Source: DAHVFK01 sp035310985
GTDB lineage: Bacteria; Pseudomonadota; Gammaproteobacteria; Burkholderiales; SG8-39
Direction: 5' to 3'
Assembly (NCBI GenBank): GCA_035310985.1
Contig: DATGDH010000133.1
Coordinates: forward strand, 45,912 to 109,911
Length of the DNA stretch: 64,000 bases
Shown here: positions 8,962-17,469 of the stretch, one piece after another
How the letters are laid out: every line of letters starts with the position of its first letter
Numbering within the stretch: position 1 is the stretch's first letter
The notes under the pieces: generated by a model
Seen by the model: only the letters and a program-made list of their open reading frames with translations
Told to the model about the DNA's origin: nothing
The model's database searches: none
Made by a program: the position numbers and the translations under genes

Positions 8962-10253
8962 CCGCTCGCGTGACGCCTTCGGTTCTGCTGCGCCGGCTCG
9001 GCACCGCCGGGGTACTGCCGACCGACTCGGAGGAAATCCAGCTCAAGAAGCACGTGCTGCTCTTCTCCTGCGGCCTGATGATCGGCGGCTCGGCGATCTG
9101 GCTCGGACTTTACCATCTGCTCGGACTGCCCCTCTCGGCCACATTGCCGTTCAGCGTCGAAGTGATCTCGCTCTGCACGCTGTTCGTTTACTTGTGGACT
9201 CTGAACTTCAAGTTCTTCCGTGTCGCCCAGCTTTCGCTCTGGCTCTTCGTGCCTTTCGTAGTGCAGTGGGCGATGGGGGATTTCGTATCGGCGAGCGGCA
9301 TGATCCTCTGGGGCCTGCTTGCTCCGGTCGGCGCCGCGCTTCTGCTGTCGGCGCGCGAGTCGCTGCCTTGGATGGTCGCATACGTCGTGCTGACAGTCGC
9401 CACCGGCTACGTGGACCACGAGCTGGCGGGCGCGTCGGGCTCGCGGCTGCAGGTGCCGGTGAGGACTATCGTCGTGTTCTTTGCCCTGAATTTCGCCACC
9501 GTGTGCGCGATGGTGTACTGGCTGCTGAGCTTCGCCTTTACTGAGCGCGAGCGGTCGCGCGCACGACTGCAGGACGCGCACGCGCGCCTGCAGGAGGAGC
9601 AGGAGCGCTCCGAGCGCCTGCTGCTCAACATACTGCCCGCGCCGATCGCCGAGCGGCTCAAGAAATCGGAAGCGGCGATCGCCGACGGCTACGCGGACGT
9701 GACCGTGATGTTTGCCGACATCGTCAATTTCACGCGCCTGGCCGAAGACATGACACCTCGCCAGGTGTTTGCCCTGCTGAACCGCATGTTCTCCGAGTTC
9801 GACGCGCTCGCCGGGCGCTTCGGCCTGGAGAAGATCAAGACAATCGGCGACGCGTACATGGTCGCCGGTGGACTCAATCAGGGCAATGCCGAATACAGCG
9901 GGGCCATCGCGGAGCTCGCGCTCGAGATCCGCGACCTCGTGGCGCGCGAGTTCCACGTCGACGGCGTGCCGCTCGCGTTGCGCATCGGAATCGGTACCGG
10001 GCCGGTGGTGGCCGGCGTGGTCGGCAAGAAGAAGTTCATCTACGACCTGTGGGGAGATACCGTCAACATCGCCAGTCGCATAACGACCGAAGGCGTGCCA
10101 GGCATGATCCAGGTCGACCAGGCCACCTACAGGCGGTTGCGCGACAAATTCGAGTTTCTCGAGCCGCAGACCATCTATCTCAAGGGCAAGGGCGACACGA
10201 CCGTCTACCGCATGATCGGGCGGCGTGCGGACAAGCAGCGCGAAGCAGTCTAG
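8958..10253 (+). CDS. Membrane-bound class III adenylate cyclase
   Basis: 431 residues, GTG start in a GTGA overlap with the minor pilin gene. About six hydrophobic helices occupy residues 30-200, followed by a charged helical linker (ERSRARLQDAHARLQEEQER) and the LLLNILPAPIAERLK element typical of the transducer before cyclase domains. The catalytic domain has FADIVNFT (metal Asp254), EKIKTIGDAYM (Lys294 and metal Asp298) and YDLWGDTVNIASR (Asp363, Asn370, Arg374). Lys294 plus Asp363 is the adenylate-specific pair; guanylate cyclases have Glu and Cys there. It should therefore make cAMP from ATP at the inner membrane. Its coupling to prepilin genes suggests a link between pilus function and cAMP, which is inference. 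Confidence 0.88.
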   Translation: MTARVTPSVLLRRLGTAGVLPTDSEEIQLKKHVLLFSCGLMIGGSAIWLGLYHLLGLPLSATLPFSVEVISLCTLFVYLWTLNFKFFRVAQLSLWLFVPFVVQWAMGDFVSASGMILWGLLAPVGAALLLSARESLPWMVAYVVLTVATGYVDHELAGASGSRLQVPVRTIVVFFALNFATVCAMVYWLLSFAFTERERSRARLQDAHARLQEEQERSERLLLNILPAPIAERLKKSEAAIADGYADVTVMFADIVNFTRLAEDMTPRQVFALLNRMFSEFDALAGRFGLEKIKTIGDAYMVAGGLNQGNAEYSGAIAELALEIRDLVAREFHVDGVPLALRIGIGTGPVVAGVVGKKKFIYDLWGDTVNIASRITTEGVPGMIQVDQATYRRLRDKFEFLEPQTIYLKGKGDTTVYRMIGRRADKQREAV

Positions 10254-11989
10254 GACGCTGCCGCAGGGCCGGCGAGCGCGAAGCAAACCTCACCGTCCCG
10301 ATTGCTGCGCAGCGCGAGCTCGAAACCCGCCGCCTCCGCCTGGCGTGCGGCCTGGTAGAGACCGATCCCGAGCCCCGCGCGCGAATCGACCGGCGCCTGC
10401 AGCAGCTTGGGCGCAACCTCGGGCGGCACCGCGTGCCCGCTGTCGCACACCCTGAGCTCGATGCGGTCCGCGCCGCATTCTAGCGCCACGCGCACGCGCA
10501 CCGTGCCGTCTTCGCGGCGCTTGGCCAGCGCGTTTTGCAGCAGATTGTCGGCCACGCTGCCGAACAGCGTGCGTGGCACCTGCAGGCCCGCGCGCAGCCC
10601 GCGCACCGCGAATTCGACCCCGTGGTCGCGGTACTGGCGCGAGAGCGCGTCCCACCAGGCCTCCACCTCGGCCGGCTTCTCGCTGTCGGCCTGCGGCCGC
10701 TCGAGTTTCTCGAGCGTCTCGCCCAGGCGCTGGGCAACCGCGGGCAGCTGGCGGCGCACCAGCGCCTGCAGCTCCGGAGAATTCTCGTCCTGCTCGCGCG
10801 CGGCCACGGCGCACAGGACGTTCAGCGACTGAAGCAGGTTCTTCACGTCGTGCGTCATGCGTGCGCCGGTCTCGTGCACCGCCTTGAGGTAGCTCTGCTC
10901 CTGGAGTTTCTGCTCGCGCAGCTTTCCCACGTAGAACTCGGCAAGCAGCTGACCCAGCACGTGCAGGTGCCAGTGCAGGGCCGGCCCCGTGCGGTAGCGG
11001 GAGTAGATCGTGAGCGACAGTTCGCGGTTGGCGAATTCGACTGCGTACGGACTCTTCGCACCCGCTTCTCCGCTGCCGTGCGCGCCGCGCCAGGTGGCGC
11101 CCGCTACCCATTGAAGACGCGCCAGCCCGGCGACTGCCTCGGCGAGGAAGCGCTCGGGACGGGTTTCGATCTGGGACAGCTCGGCAAGGAAGTACAGCCA
11201 TTTCTCGATCGGCAGGCCGATCGAAAACAGATAGCGGGAGACGAACACGCTCAGTCCGGTGAAGCCGGTGCGCGGATCCCAGGCGAGTCCGATCACGAAC
11301 ACCATCGCGGCGATCAGGAAGACCGTGTAGGTGAGCGCCGGGAGGTAGGCCATGCGGCCGAGCGTCATGAAGGTGAAGCTGCCAAGCGTGACGATGCTCA
11401 GCACGAGCATGACGAACAGGCTGTAGAAAAAGTCGATCACCTGAGGCGAGTCGACTGGATCGGGCTCGGTCGGGAACAGCAGCGCCGCAAACAACAGCAC
11501 CGGCAGTCCGTACTCGAACATTGCGCGCACTTCGGCGGTAACCTCCCGCCGCGGCGCGATCTCCGGCAGGATGATCACCGCGAGCAGCGCGATCAGGTAC
11601 ACCAGCACCACCAGGTAAAACCGGCGTTGCCAGCGCGCGTGCTGCTGATACACCTTGCCCGCGACGAATCCCGCCAGCATCACCACCCAGAACGCGAGCA
11701 GCCACCAGCCTAGCCAAAGCATTACCGCGACCGCCGCACCTGCGATCAGCGCCGCCTGCGTCAGGGTCACGCGCTCCTGACCTCGCAGGAACGGCTGCCA
11801 CAGCAGCAAGAGGCCGAGGTGCGCGAGCAATAGCGCGCGCGCCCAGTCGTCGGCCACGCCGCGCACCGCCGCCACGTGCAACAGCAGCAGCATCGCGATC
11901 ACCACAATGCGCCAGTTGCGCCGGCTGAAGCGCGCGACGGCGTCCGCGATCTGCGCGAACGCCGGCACGCTCACTCCGTCAGCTTGCAC
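10250..11989 (-). CDS. Orphan membrane sensor histidine kinase (PrsK-like catalytic core)
   Basis: About 579 residues from the GTG at 11989; the frame continues upstream but would run into the divergent permease gene, and a second GTG at 11974 is possible. The N-terminal half holds about eight to nine hydrophobic helices and no clear periplasmic sensor. The core has an H box (ARMTHDVKNLLQSLNVL, His near residue 379), an N box (DNLLQNALAKR), a G1 element (VCDSGHAVPP) and G2 (GLGIGLYQAA). HDVKNLL resembles the H box of PrsK-type kinases. No response regulator is adjacent. It converges on the cyclase gene, the two stop codons interleaving in a CTAG at 10250-10253. Confidence 0.75.
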   Translation of the reverse strand: MQADGVSVPAFAQIADAVARFSRRNWRIVVIAMLLLLHVAAVRGVADDWARALLLAHLGLLLLWQPFLRGQERVTLTQAALIAGAAVAVMLWLGWWLLAFWVVMLAGFVAGKVYQQHARWQRRFYLVVLVYLIALLAVIILPEIAPRREVTAEVRAMFEYGLPVLLFAALLFPTEPDPVDSPQVIDFFYSLFVMLVLSIVTLGSFTFMTLGRMAYLPALTYTVFLIAAMVFVIGLAWDPRTGFTGLSVFVSRYLFSIGLPIEKWLYFLAELSQIETRPERFLAEAVAGLARLQWVAGATWRGAHGSGEAGAKSPYAVEFANRELSLTIYSRYRTGPALHWHLHVLGQLLAEFYVGKLREQKLQEQSYLKAVHETGARMTHDVKNLLQSLNVLCAVAAREQDENSPELQALVRRQLPAVAQRLGETLEKLERPQADSEKPAEVEAWWDALSRQYRDHGVEFAVRGLRAGLQVPRTLFGSVADNLLQNALAKRREDGTVRVRVALECGADRIELRVCDSGHAVPPEVAPKLLQAPVDSRAGLGIGLYQAARQAEAAGFELALRSNRDGEVCFALAGPAAAS

Positions 11990-12045
11990 GGCCCGCCCCC
12001 GCCCGCTAGCCTTCGTTGTCGAATGTCCACAGCTCGATTCTAGCC

Positions 12046-12810
12046 ATGCCGGCGGTCGCCATCCTCGCACGCTTCGTACTTCTTGAAGCACGCCGCAGCG
12101 GCCTTCCCTGGCTGGTCGCGGCAAGCCTGGCGGCCGCGCTTGGCTTGGCGGCGTTCGTCTCGCAGGTCGCGCTCACCGAGAGCATTGCACTGCAGGCAGC
12201 CTTCTCCGCAGCGCTGCTGCGCGCCTGTGCGGTAGTTCTCGTCGCGTTACATGTCGCGGCCAGCACGGTGCGCGAAGCGAATGACAAGGGGCTGGAGCTG
12301 ATGCTGACGCTGCCGATATCGCGCAGCGCCCAGTACGCCGGGCGCCTGGCCGGCTACGTCGCCCTGGGCGTGGTGATCTCGGCGTGCTTCGCACTGCCGT
12401 TGTTGCTCTGGAGCCCGCCAGCCCCGGTCGAGCTGTGGGCCGCGTCCCTGGCGCTGGAAACAGCAATGGTCGCGGCCGCGGCGCTGTTCTTCTCCATGGC
12501 ACTGGTTCAGCCGGTGCCCGCCTTCGCTGCGACTGCAGGGCTCTACCTCCTCGCCCGGGCCATCGGCGCGGTTCAGTCGATCGCGGCGAGTCCGCTCGCG
12601 GAACCGACGCTCGCGCACCGCCTGGCGCGGTGGAGCATCGATGTGGTGGCGCTGCTGCTGCCGCGGCTAGATGCCGCCACGCGCACCGACTGGCTGATCT
12701 ACGGCGCTCCGACGGCAAGCGCGTACATAACGGCACTCGCCGGGCTGGCGCTCTATTCGCTCCTGCTGGTAGCCGCCGGGCTGTTCGACTTTCACCGTCG
12801 CAACCTGTGA
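12046..12810 (+). CDS. ABC-2 type membrane permease without adjacent ATPase
   Basis: 254 residues from the ATG at 12046. Six hydrophobic segments are visible, and the short motif EANDKGLELMLTLPISRSAQYAGRL between helices 2 and 3 is the pattern of ABC-2 permeases (KGTLELLLTLPISR-like), where the loop contacts the ATP-binding subunit. No ATP-binding gene is adjacent on either side, so the partner must be elsewhere or encoded remotely. It is divergent from the histidine kinase, and the following gene starts in its stop codon (GTGA). The substrate is unknown. Confidence 0.65.
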   Translation: MPAVAILARFVLLEARRSGLPWLVAASLAAALGLAAFVSQVALTESIALQAAFSAALLRACAVVLVALHVAASTVREANDKGLELMLTLPISRSAQYAGRLAGYVALGVVISACFALPLLLWSPPAPVELWAASLALETAMVAAAALFFSMALVQPVPAFAATAGLYLLARAIGAVQSIAASPLAEPTLAHRLARWSIDVVALLLPRLDAATRTDWLIYGAPTASAYITALAGLALYSLLLVAAGLFDFHRRNL

Positions 12811-13550
12811 GCCGCGACGAGCGCCCCCTGACCGCGGTGCCAGGCTGGATCTGGCTGGCACTCGCCGCCTGCCTGGCACTCCAACTGGCGTGGGCCGGCA
12901 TGCGGCCGGGAATGCTCCATCGCGCCGAGGACCTTCCGCCCGCCCCAAGGCTCGTGGCGCTGCGGTTAGCGAGCCTAGGCGAGCCCGAGGCCTTGGCGCG
13001 CCTGGCAATGCTCTACCTCCAAGCGTACGACCTGCGCGGCGCGAACGACGTTCCATATCAGGACCTGGACTACCAGCGGCTCGTCGCGTGGCTAGGCGTG
13101 GTTCTCGCGCTGGACCCCAAGAGCGAGTACCCGCTTTTCTCAGCCGCACGCGTATACGCAGAGGTCCCTGATCCTGCAAAAGCCGGAGTCGTGCTCGACT
13201 TTATTTACCGGGAGTACCTGAAGGACCCCAATCATCGTTGGCAGTGGCTCGCGCAAGCCGCCCTCGTCGCCAAGCACCGCCTACACGATCTTCCGCTCGC
13301 CCTGCGATATGCGGACGCCATCGACCGGTACACGACTGCATCCGACGTGCCGCTTTGGGCAAAGCAAATGCGCATCTTCATCCTCGAAGACATGAACGAG
13401 CTGCAGGCCGCGAAGGTGATTCTCGGTGGCTTGCTTGCGAGCGGCGCCATCAGAGACCCGGCCGAGCGGCGCTTCCTCGAGCGCCACCTGGAGGGCCTGG
13501 AAGCGCGGCAGGTAGGGCAGGCGAACGGAGGAAAAATGTCACGCCCGTGA
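12807..13550 (+). CDS. Membrane-anchored TPR-like hypothetical protein
   Basis: 247 residues, GTG start overlapping the permease stop by four bases, so both are likely translated together. One transmembrane helix near the N-terminus (WIWLALAACLALQLAWAG, residues 14-31) is followed by helical pairs resembling degenerate tetratricopeptide repeats (for instance LASLGEPEALARLAMLYLQA and the DPAKAGVVLDFIYREYL region). No catalytic motif is visible. Together with the permease it may form a small export or assembly unit linked to the pilus locus, but nothing in the sequence gives a specific function. Confidence 0.5.
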   Translation: MSRDERPLTAVPGWIWLALAACLALQLAWAGMRPGMLHRAEDLPPAPRLVALRLASLGEPEALARLAMLYLQAYDLRGANDVPYQDLDYQRLVAWLGVVLALDPKSEYPLFSAARVYAEVPDPAKAGVVLDFIYREYLKDPNHRWQWLAQAALVAKHRLHDLPLALRYADAIDRYTTASDVPLWAKQMRIFILEDMNELQAAKVILGGLLASGAIRDPAERRFLERHLEGLEARQVGQANGGKMSRP

Positions 13551-13625
13551 CGAACCTGTCGAAAGCTCGACGTTTCACTTGCATGCTTTCGTCCGTAACT
13601 CATTGAAAATACAACTACATCTAGC

Positions 13626-13641
13626 GGGCACGGGCTTTGCA
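13626..13641 (+). promoter_or_regulatory. Sigma-54 type (-24/-12) promoter of the major pilin gene
   Basis: The sequence GGGCACG-N4-TTGCA has GG at 13627-13628 and GC at 13639-13640, exactly ten bases apart, as required for RpoN promoters (consensus TGGCACG-N4-TTGCA; only the first base differs). It lies 40 bases before the pilin ATG, which places the transcript start near 13652 and leaves a short leader with the ribosome site AGGGGG at 13668-13673. Many type IV pilin genes use RpoN. The activator site, expected further upstream in 13551-13620, could not be identified. Confidence 0.8.
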
Positions 13642-13680
13642 TAACACTGAATACCCAGTTCCAATTTAGGGGGTAGAACC

Positions 13681-14337
13681 ATGAAAGCAATGCAGAAAGG
13701 CTTCACGCTTGTCGAGATCGCGATCGTTCTGGTCATCATCGGCCTGTTGCTCGGCGGCATCCTCAAGGGTCAGGAGATGATCACGCAGGCGAAGATCAAA
13801 AACGTGATCGCCGACTTCTCCGGGATCTCGGCCGCGTATCACGGCTACCAGGACCGCTATCGCGCGATTCCCGGGGACGACAAGGGCGCGTCACGCTGGA
13901 CCGGCATTAGCGCCTTGGGCGACGGCGATGGCCATGTAATGGGCCTCTACAACAGCGCGACCGCTACCGACGAGTCGCGTCTATGGTGGGAGGACCTGCG
14001 GCGCGCAGGCTTCATTACCGGGACGGGCAACGGCCAGCCCCTGAACGCGGTAAGCGGCATGATCGGCGTGCAGACCGGCGACGGTGCCGCAGCGCCCGGT
14101 CGGGTGCTAAACGGTGCTACGGCCGACGGATTCGCGGGACTCATCATCTGCTCGGCGAATCTGCCGGACAAGATTGCGATTGCGATCGACGCGCAGATGG
14201 ACGACGGCGTGCCGAACGCGGGCACGGTTCGCGCGCAGCTGCAAGCTGCCCTCAACCCGGCGATCGGCACGACGGCGGATACGGCCTACGCGGAAACCGG
14301 GAACAACAGCTACACGGTCTGCCGCTCGCTCAACTAA
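13681..14337 (+). CDS. Major type IV (MSHA-like) pilin
   Basis: 218 residues. The very short leader MKAMQKG precedes FTLVEIAIVLVIIGLLLGG, a canonical prepilin cleavage site with Glu5 and a classic pilin helix. The globular part has a GDDKGASRW segment and WWEDLRRAGFITG, common in MSHA-like pilins, and two cysteines near the C-terminus (LIICSAN and TVCRSLN) that may form the pilin disulfide loop. Unlike most genes around it, it stands alone with its own sigma-54 type promoter, strong G-rich ribosome site and an intrinsic terminator. That arrangement suits a highly expressed major subunit. Confidence 0.85.
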   Translation: MKAMQKGFTLVEIAIVLVIIGLLLGGILKGQEMITQAKIKNVIADFSGISAAYHGYQDRYRAIPGDDKGASRWTGISALGDGDGHVMGLYNSATATDESRLWWEDLRRAGFITGTGNGQPLNAVSGMIGVQTGDGAAAPGRVLNGATADGFAGLIICSANLPDKIAIAIDAQMDDGVPNAGTVRAQLQAALNPAIGTTADTAYAETGNNSYTVCRSLN

Positions 14338-14360
14338 GCGGCACTCGCCAAAGGAAGGTC

Positions 14361-14390
14361 AAGGCCGGCGCGAGCCGGCCTTTTCTTTTT
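14361..14390 (+). terminator. Intrinsic terminator of the pilin gene
   Basis: A perfect 9-bp stem (AAGGCCGGC with GCCGGCCTT) closes on a GCGA tetraloop and is followed by TTTTCTTTTT. It begins 23 bases after the pilin stop codon and sits between the pilin gene and the converging kefB-like gene. Confidence 0.9.
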
Positions 14391-14400
14391 AGACGGCGCT

Positions 14401-16380
14401 TCAGCCCTGCAGCAACCGAGCCTCGGCGAGCGCGATCATCTCGGGCACACCGAGCAGCACGACGACGTCACCCGCCTCGAGGCGCCCGGCATCCTGCGGC
14501 GCGAGCCTGCCGCCGGTTCCCGGACGGCGCACCGCCTTCACTTCCACACCCGCGTCTTCGAGCTTGAGCTCTTCGAGCGTGCGGCCCACACCGTAGGCGT
14601 CGGCACCGAGCGTGACGGCGTGCAGCCGCGGCGCGCGTTCTTCGCCGAGCTCGGCCTCGTCGCTCGGGCCGCGAAACAGGCCGCGCAGCAAGCCATACTG
14701 CTGGTCGCGCACCTGGCGCATGCGCCGCACGACGCGCGTCAGCGGCACCCCGATCCAGATGAGAGTGTGCGAGGCGAGCATCAGCCCGGACTCGAATGCC
14801 TCGGGAACGACCTCGGAAGCGCCCGCGGCGGTGAGCCGCTCGATGTCGCGCTCCTCGTGCGCGCGCACGATGACCGGCACCGCCGGGTTGAGTTCATGGA
14901 TGTTGGCGAGCACCCGCGCGGCGGCCGCCGCGTCAGCGAAGGTCACCACGACGGCGGCTGCGCGCGAGATGCCGGCAGCGACCAGCGCCTCGCGCCGCGC
15001 GCAGTCGGCGAATACCACCGTATCCCCGGCGAGCACCGCCTCGCGCACGCGCTCGGGATCGAGATCGAGCGCGACGTAGCGCACCTTCTCCGCGTCGAGC
15101 ATGCGCGCGAGATGCTGTCCGTTCCTGCCATAGCCGAGGATGATCACGTGGCGTTCGGACTCGATCGCCTGCACCGCGATGCGGTGCAGCTCGAGCGAGC
15201 GCATCATCCATTCCGAGCGCGCCAGGCGCAGCACGATGCGGTTGCTCGCCGCGATTACGAACGGCGTCGCCAGCATCGACAGGATCATCGCCGCGAGCAG
15301 CGCATGCAGGACCGGCTCGGGCGCTACCGCATCGCGGCGCGCGAGCGCGATCAGCACGAAGCCGAACTCGCCGCCCTGCGCAAGCCCGAGCGCCACGCGC
15401 AGGGCGGTTCCGGGCGGGCTGCCGAACGCCCGCGAAAGAAGAGCAATCAAGCCGAACTTCGCGCCCACAAGCAGCGCCAGCAGCAACAGTACAAGCACCG
15501 GCTCTCCGAGCACCATGCGTACGTCGAGAAGCATGCCAACGGTGATGAAGAACAGCCCGAGCAGCACGTCGCGAAACGGCTTGATATCCTCCTCGACCTG
15601 GTAGCGGTACTCGGTCTCCGAGATGAGCATGCCCGCGAGGAAGGCACCGAGCGCGAGCGAAAGCCCCGCCAGCCCGGTGACGAACGCCAGCGCCAGCGTG
15701 ACGAGGAGCACGTTCAGCACGAACAGCTCGCTCGAGCGGCGGCGCGCCACCAGGCCGAGCCAGGTGCGCATCGCGCGCGGACCCACCAGCACCAACACGC
15801 CGAGCGCGAGCGCCGCCTTGGCAAGCGCCAGCGCGATCGCCGCGCCGATTTCGCCCGCGGGTTGCCCCAGCGCGGGGACGAGGATCAGGAGGGGCACGAC
15901 CGCCAAGTCCTGGAACAGCAGCACGCCGATGATCTCGCGGCCGTGCGGCGTGTCTAGCTCCATGCGCTCGGCGAGCAGCCTGGAGACGATCGCGGTCGAG
16001 GACATCGCCGCCGCGCCGCCGAGCGCAATTCCGGTCTGCCATGACCCGCCGAAAGCGACCGCGGCGGCGACGCACAGGGACACCGTGGCGAGCACCTGCG
16101 CGAATCCCAGACCGAACACCACGCGCCGCATCGCCATCAGCTTTGGCATGCTGAATTCCAGCCCGATCGAGAACATCAGGAACACCACCCCGAACTCGGC
16201 GAGCCGCCGCGTCTGCTCGGTGTCCTCGATCAGTCCGAGCGCGTGAGGACCGAGCGCCAGCCCGGTAGCCAGGTAGCCGATGATCGGCGGTAGCGACAGC
16301 CGCCGGCACAGCGCCACCGCGAGGACGCTGCCGGCGAGCAGGACCAGAACCGGCAGCAGCGAAGTACCTACTTCCTGCAT
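14401..16380 (-). CDS. kefB: KefB/KefC-type monovalent cation:proton antiporter with TrkA-N domain
   Basis: 659 residues. Residues 1-385 form a CPA2 antiporter core with 12-13 helices; conserved features include LPPIIGYLATGLALGP and FGVVFLMFSIGLEFS in the first helices, FQDLAVVPLL (the Asp region) and the AQGGEFGFVL segment. Next comes a Rossmann TrkA-N domain starting at HVIILGYGRNGQHLAR (near residue 414) that would bind NAD(H), and a C-terminal TrkA-C domain ending in VLLGVPEMIAL. Such proteins exchange K+ for H+ at the inner membrane, often gated by glutathione adducts. It is divergent from kdsD. Confidence 0.88.
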   Translation of the reverse strand: MQEVGTSLLPVLVLLAGSVLAVALCRRLSLPPIIGYLATGLALGPHALGLIEDTEQTRRLAEFGVVFLMFSIGLEFSMPKLMAMRRVVFGLGFAQVLATVSLCVAAAVAFGGSWQTGIALGGAAAMSSTAIVSRLLAERMELDTPHGREIIGVLLFQDLAVVPLLILVPALGQPAGEIGAAIALALAKAALALGVLVLVGPRAMRTWLGLVARRRSSELFVLNVLLVTLALAFVTGLAGLSLALGAFLAGMLISETEYRYQVEEDIKPFRDVLLGLFFITVGMLLDVRMVLGEPVLVLLLLALLVGAKFGLIALLSRAFGSPPGTALRVALGLAQGGEFGFVLIALARRDAVAPEPVLHALLAAMILSMLATPFVIAASNRIVLRLARSEWMMRSLELHRIAVQAIESERHVIILGYGRNGQHLARMLDAEKVRYVALDLDPERVREAVLAGDTVVFADCARREALVAAGISRAAAVVVTFADAAAAARVLANIHELNPAVPVIVRAHEERDIERLTAAGASEVVPEAFESGLMLASHTLIWIGVPLTRVVRRMRQVRDQQYGLLRGLFRGPSDEAELGEERAPRLHAVTLGADAYGVGRTLEELKLEDAGVEVKAVRRPGTGGRLAPQDAGRLEAGDVVVLLGVPEMIALAEARLLQG

Positions 16381-16413
16381 CGTGGAGAGGGCGGTCGAAG
16401 AGTGGGCTTGGGC

Positions 16414-16419
16414 TATACT
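16414..16419 (+). promoter_or_regulatory. Candidate -10 element upstream of kdsD
   Basis: TATACT matches five of six bases of the sigma-70 -10 consensus in the 47-base gap between divergent kefB and kdsD. No convincing -35 is seen 16-18 bases upstream. A start six to eight bases downstream would leave almost no leader before the ATG at 16428. Confidence 0.35.
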
Positions 16420-16427
16420 TCTTGTCT

Positions 16428-17465
16428 ATGATAAGCGCAGCGTCAGCGCCGGGACAGGGCGCCCCCGCGGCCCAGCCTGCGTCGCCTCGCGGCGCAGTGA
16501 CTCCCGCCGCGCTGGAGCTGGCGCGCAGGGTGCTCGCGATCGAGGCGGACGCGGTGCGAGCGCTTATCGCGCGCATCGACGACAATTTTCTCGCCGCGGT
16601 GTCCCTGATCCTCGAACGGCGCGGACGCGTGGTGGTGAGCGGCATCGGCAAGTCCGGCCACATCGCGCGCAAGGTGGCCTCCACGCTCGCCAGCACGGGC
16701 ACACCGGCGTACTTCGTGCACCCGGCCGAGGCGAGCCACGGCGACCTGGGCATGGTCCAGGCGGAGGACGTGTTCATCGGAATCTCCCATTCCGGCGAGA
16801 GCGAAGAGCTGCTCGCCATCGTCCCGCTCATCAAGCGCCAGGGCGCCAAGCTAATCGCCCTCACCGGCAGCGCGCGATCCACGCTCGCGCGCGAAGCGGA
16901 CGTGCATCTCGATGCGGGCGTGGCGCAGGAAGCCTGCCCGCTCAACCTCGCGCCCACCGCCAGCACGACCGCGGCACTCGCGCTCGGAGATGCGCTCGCC
17001 GTGGCGCTGCTCGATGCGCGCGGCTTCTCGGCCGACGACTTCGCGCGCTCGCACCCGGGCGGCGCGCTCGGCAGGCGACTGCTCACGCACGTCGCCGACG
17101 TCATGCGACGCGGCGCGGACGTGCCGCGCGTGCCCGACACGGCCAGCCTGCGCCAGGCGGTGCTCGAAATGTCGCGCGGGCGCATGGGCATGACCGCCGT
17201 CGTCGATACCGACGGGCGGCTGTGCGGCATCTTCACCGACGGGGACCTGCGCCGTGCGCTGGACCGGGTGAGCGACTTCGGCTCGGCGATGGTGAGCGAC
17301 CTGATGACAGCCGCGCCGCGCACGATCCGGCAGGAAGCGCTGGCCGTGGAGGCCGTGCAGCTGATGGAGCGCCACAAGATCAACCAGTTGCTGGTCGTCG
17401 ACGAGCGGCAGCGGGTCATCGGCGCGCTCAACATGCACGACCTGTTCCGCGCCAAAGTCATCTGA
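16428..17465 (+). CDS. kdsD: D-arabinose 5-phosphate isomerase
   Basis: Cytoplasmic enzyme converting ribulose 5-phosphate to arabinose 5-phosphate, the first step to the lipopolysaccharide sugar KDO. The 345-residue product has an SIS sugar-isomerase domain (VVSGIGKSGHIARKVASTLA near residue 65, HPAEASHGDLGM and SHSGESEEL) and two C-terminal CBS domains (from about 205; FTDGDLRR and MTAAPRTI). The ATG at 16428 is preferred; an in-frame TTG six bases earlier is less likely. It is followed after four bases by kdsC, the later phosphatase of the same pathway. Confidence 0.93.
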   Translation: MISAASAPGQGAPAAQPASPRGAVTPAALELARRVLAIEADAVRALIARIDDNFLAAVSLILERRGRVVVSGIGKSGHIARKVASTLASTGTPAYFVHPAEASHGDLGMVQAEDVFIGISHSGESEELLAIVPLIKRQGAKLIALTGSARSTLAREADVHLDAGVAQEACPLNLAPTASTTAALALGDALAVALLDARGFSADDFARSHPGGALGRRLLTHVADVMRRGADVPRVPDTASLRQAVLEMSRGRMGMTAVVDTDGRLCGIFTDGDLRRALDRVSDFGSAMVSDLMTAAPRTIRQEALAVEAVQLMERHKINQLLVVDERQRVIGALNMHDLFRAKVI

Positions 17466-17469
17466 ACCG

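Noticed and set aside
13559..13572. Short dyad GTCGA/TCGAC after the TPR-like gene
   Set aside because: The stem is only five pairs and lacks a T-run, so it is not a credible terminator.
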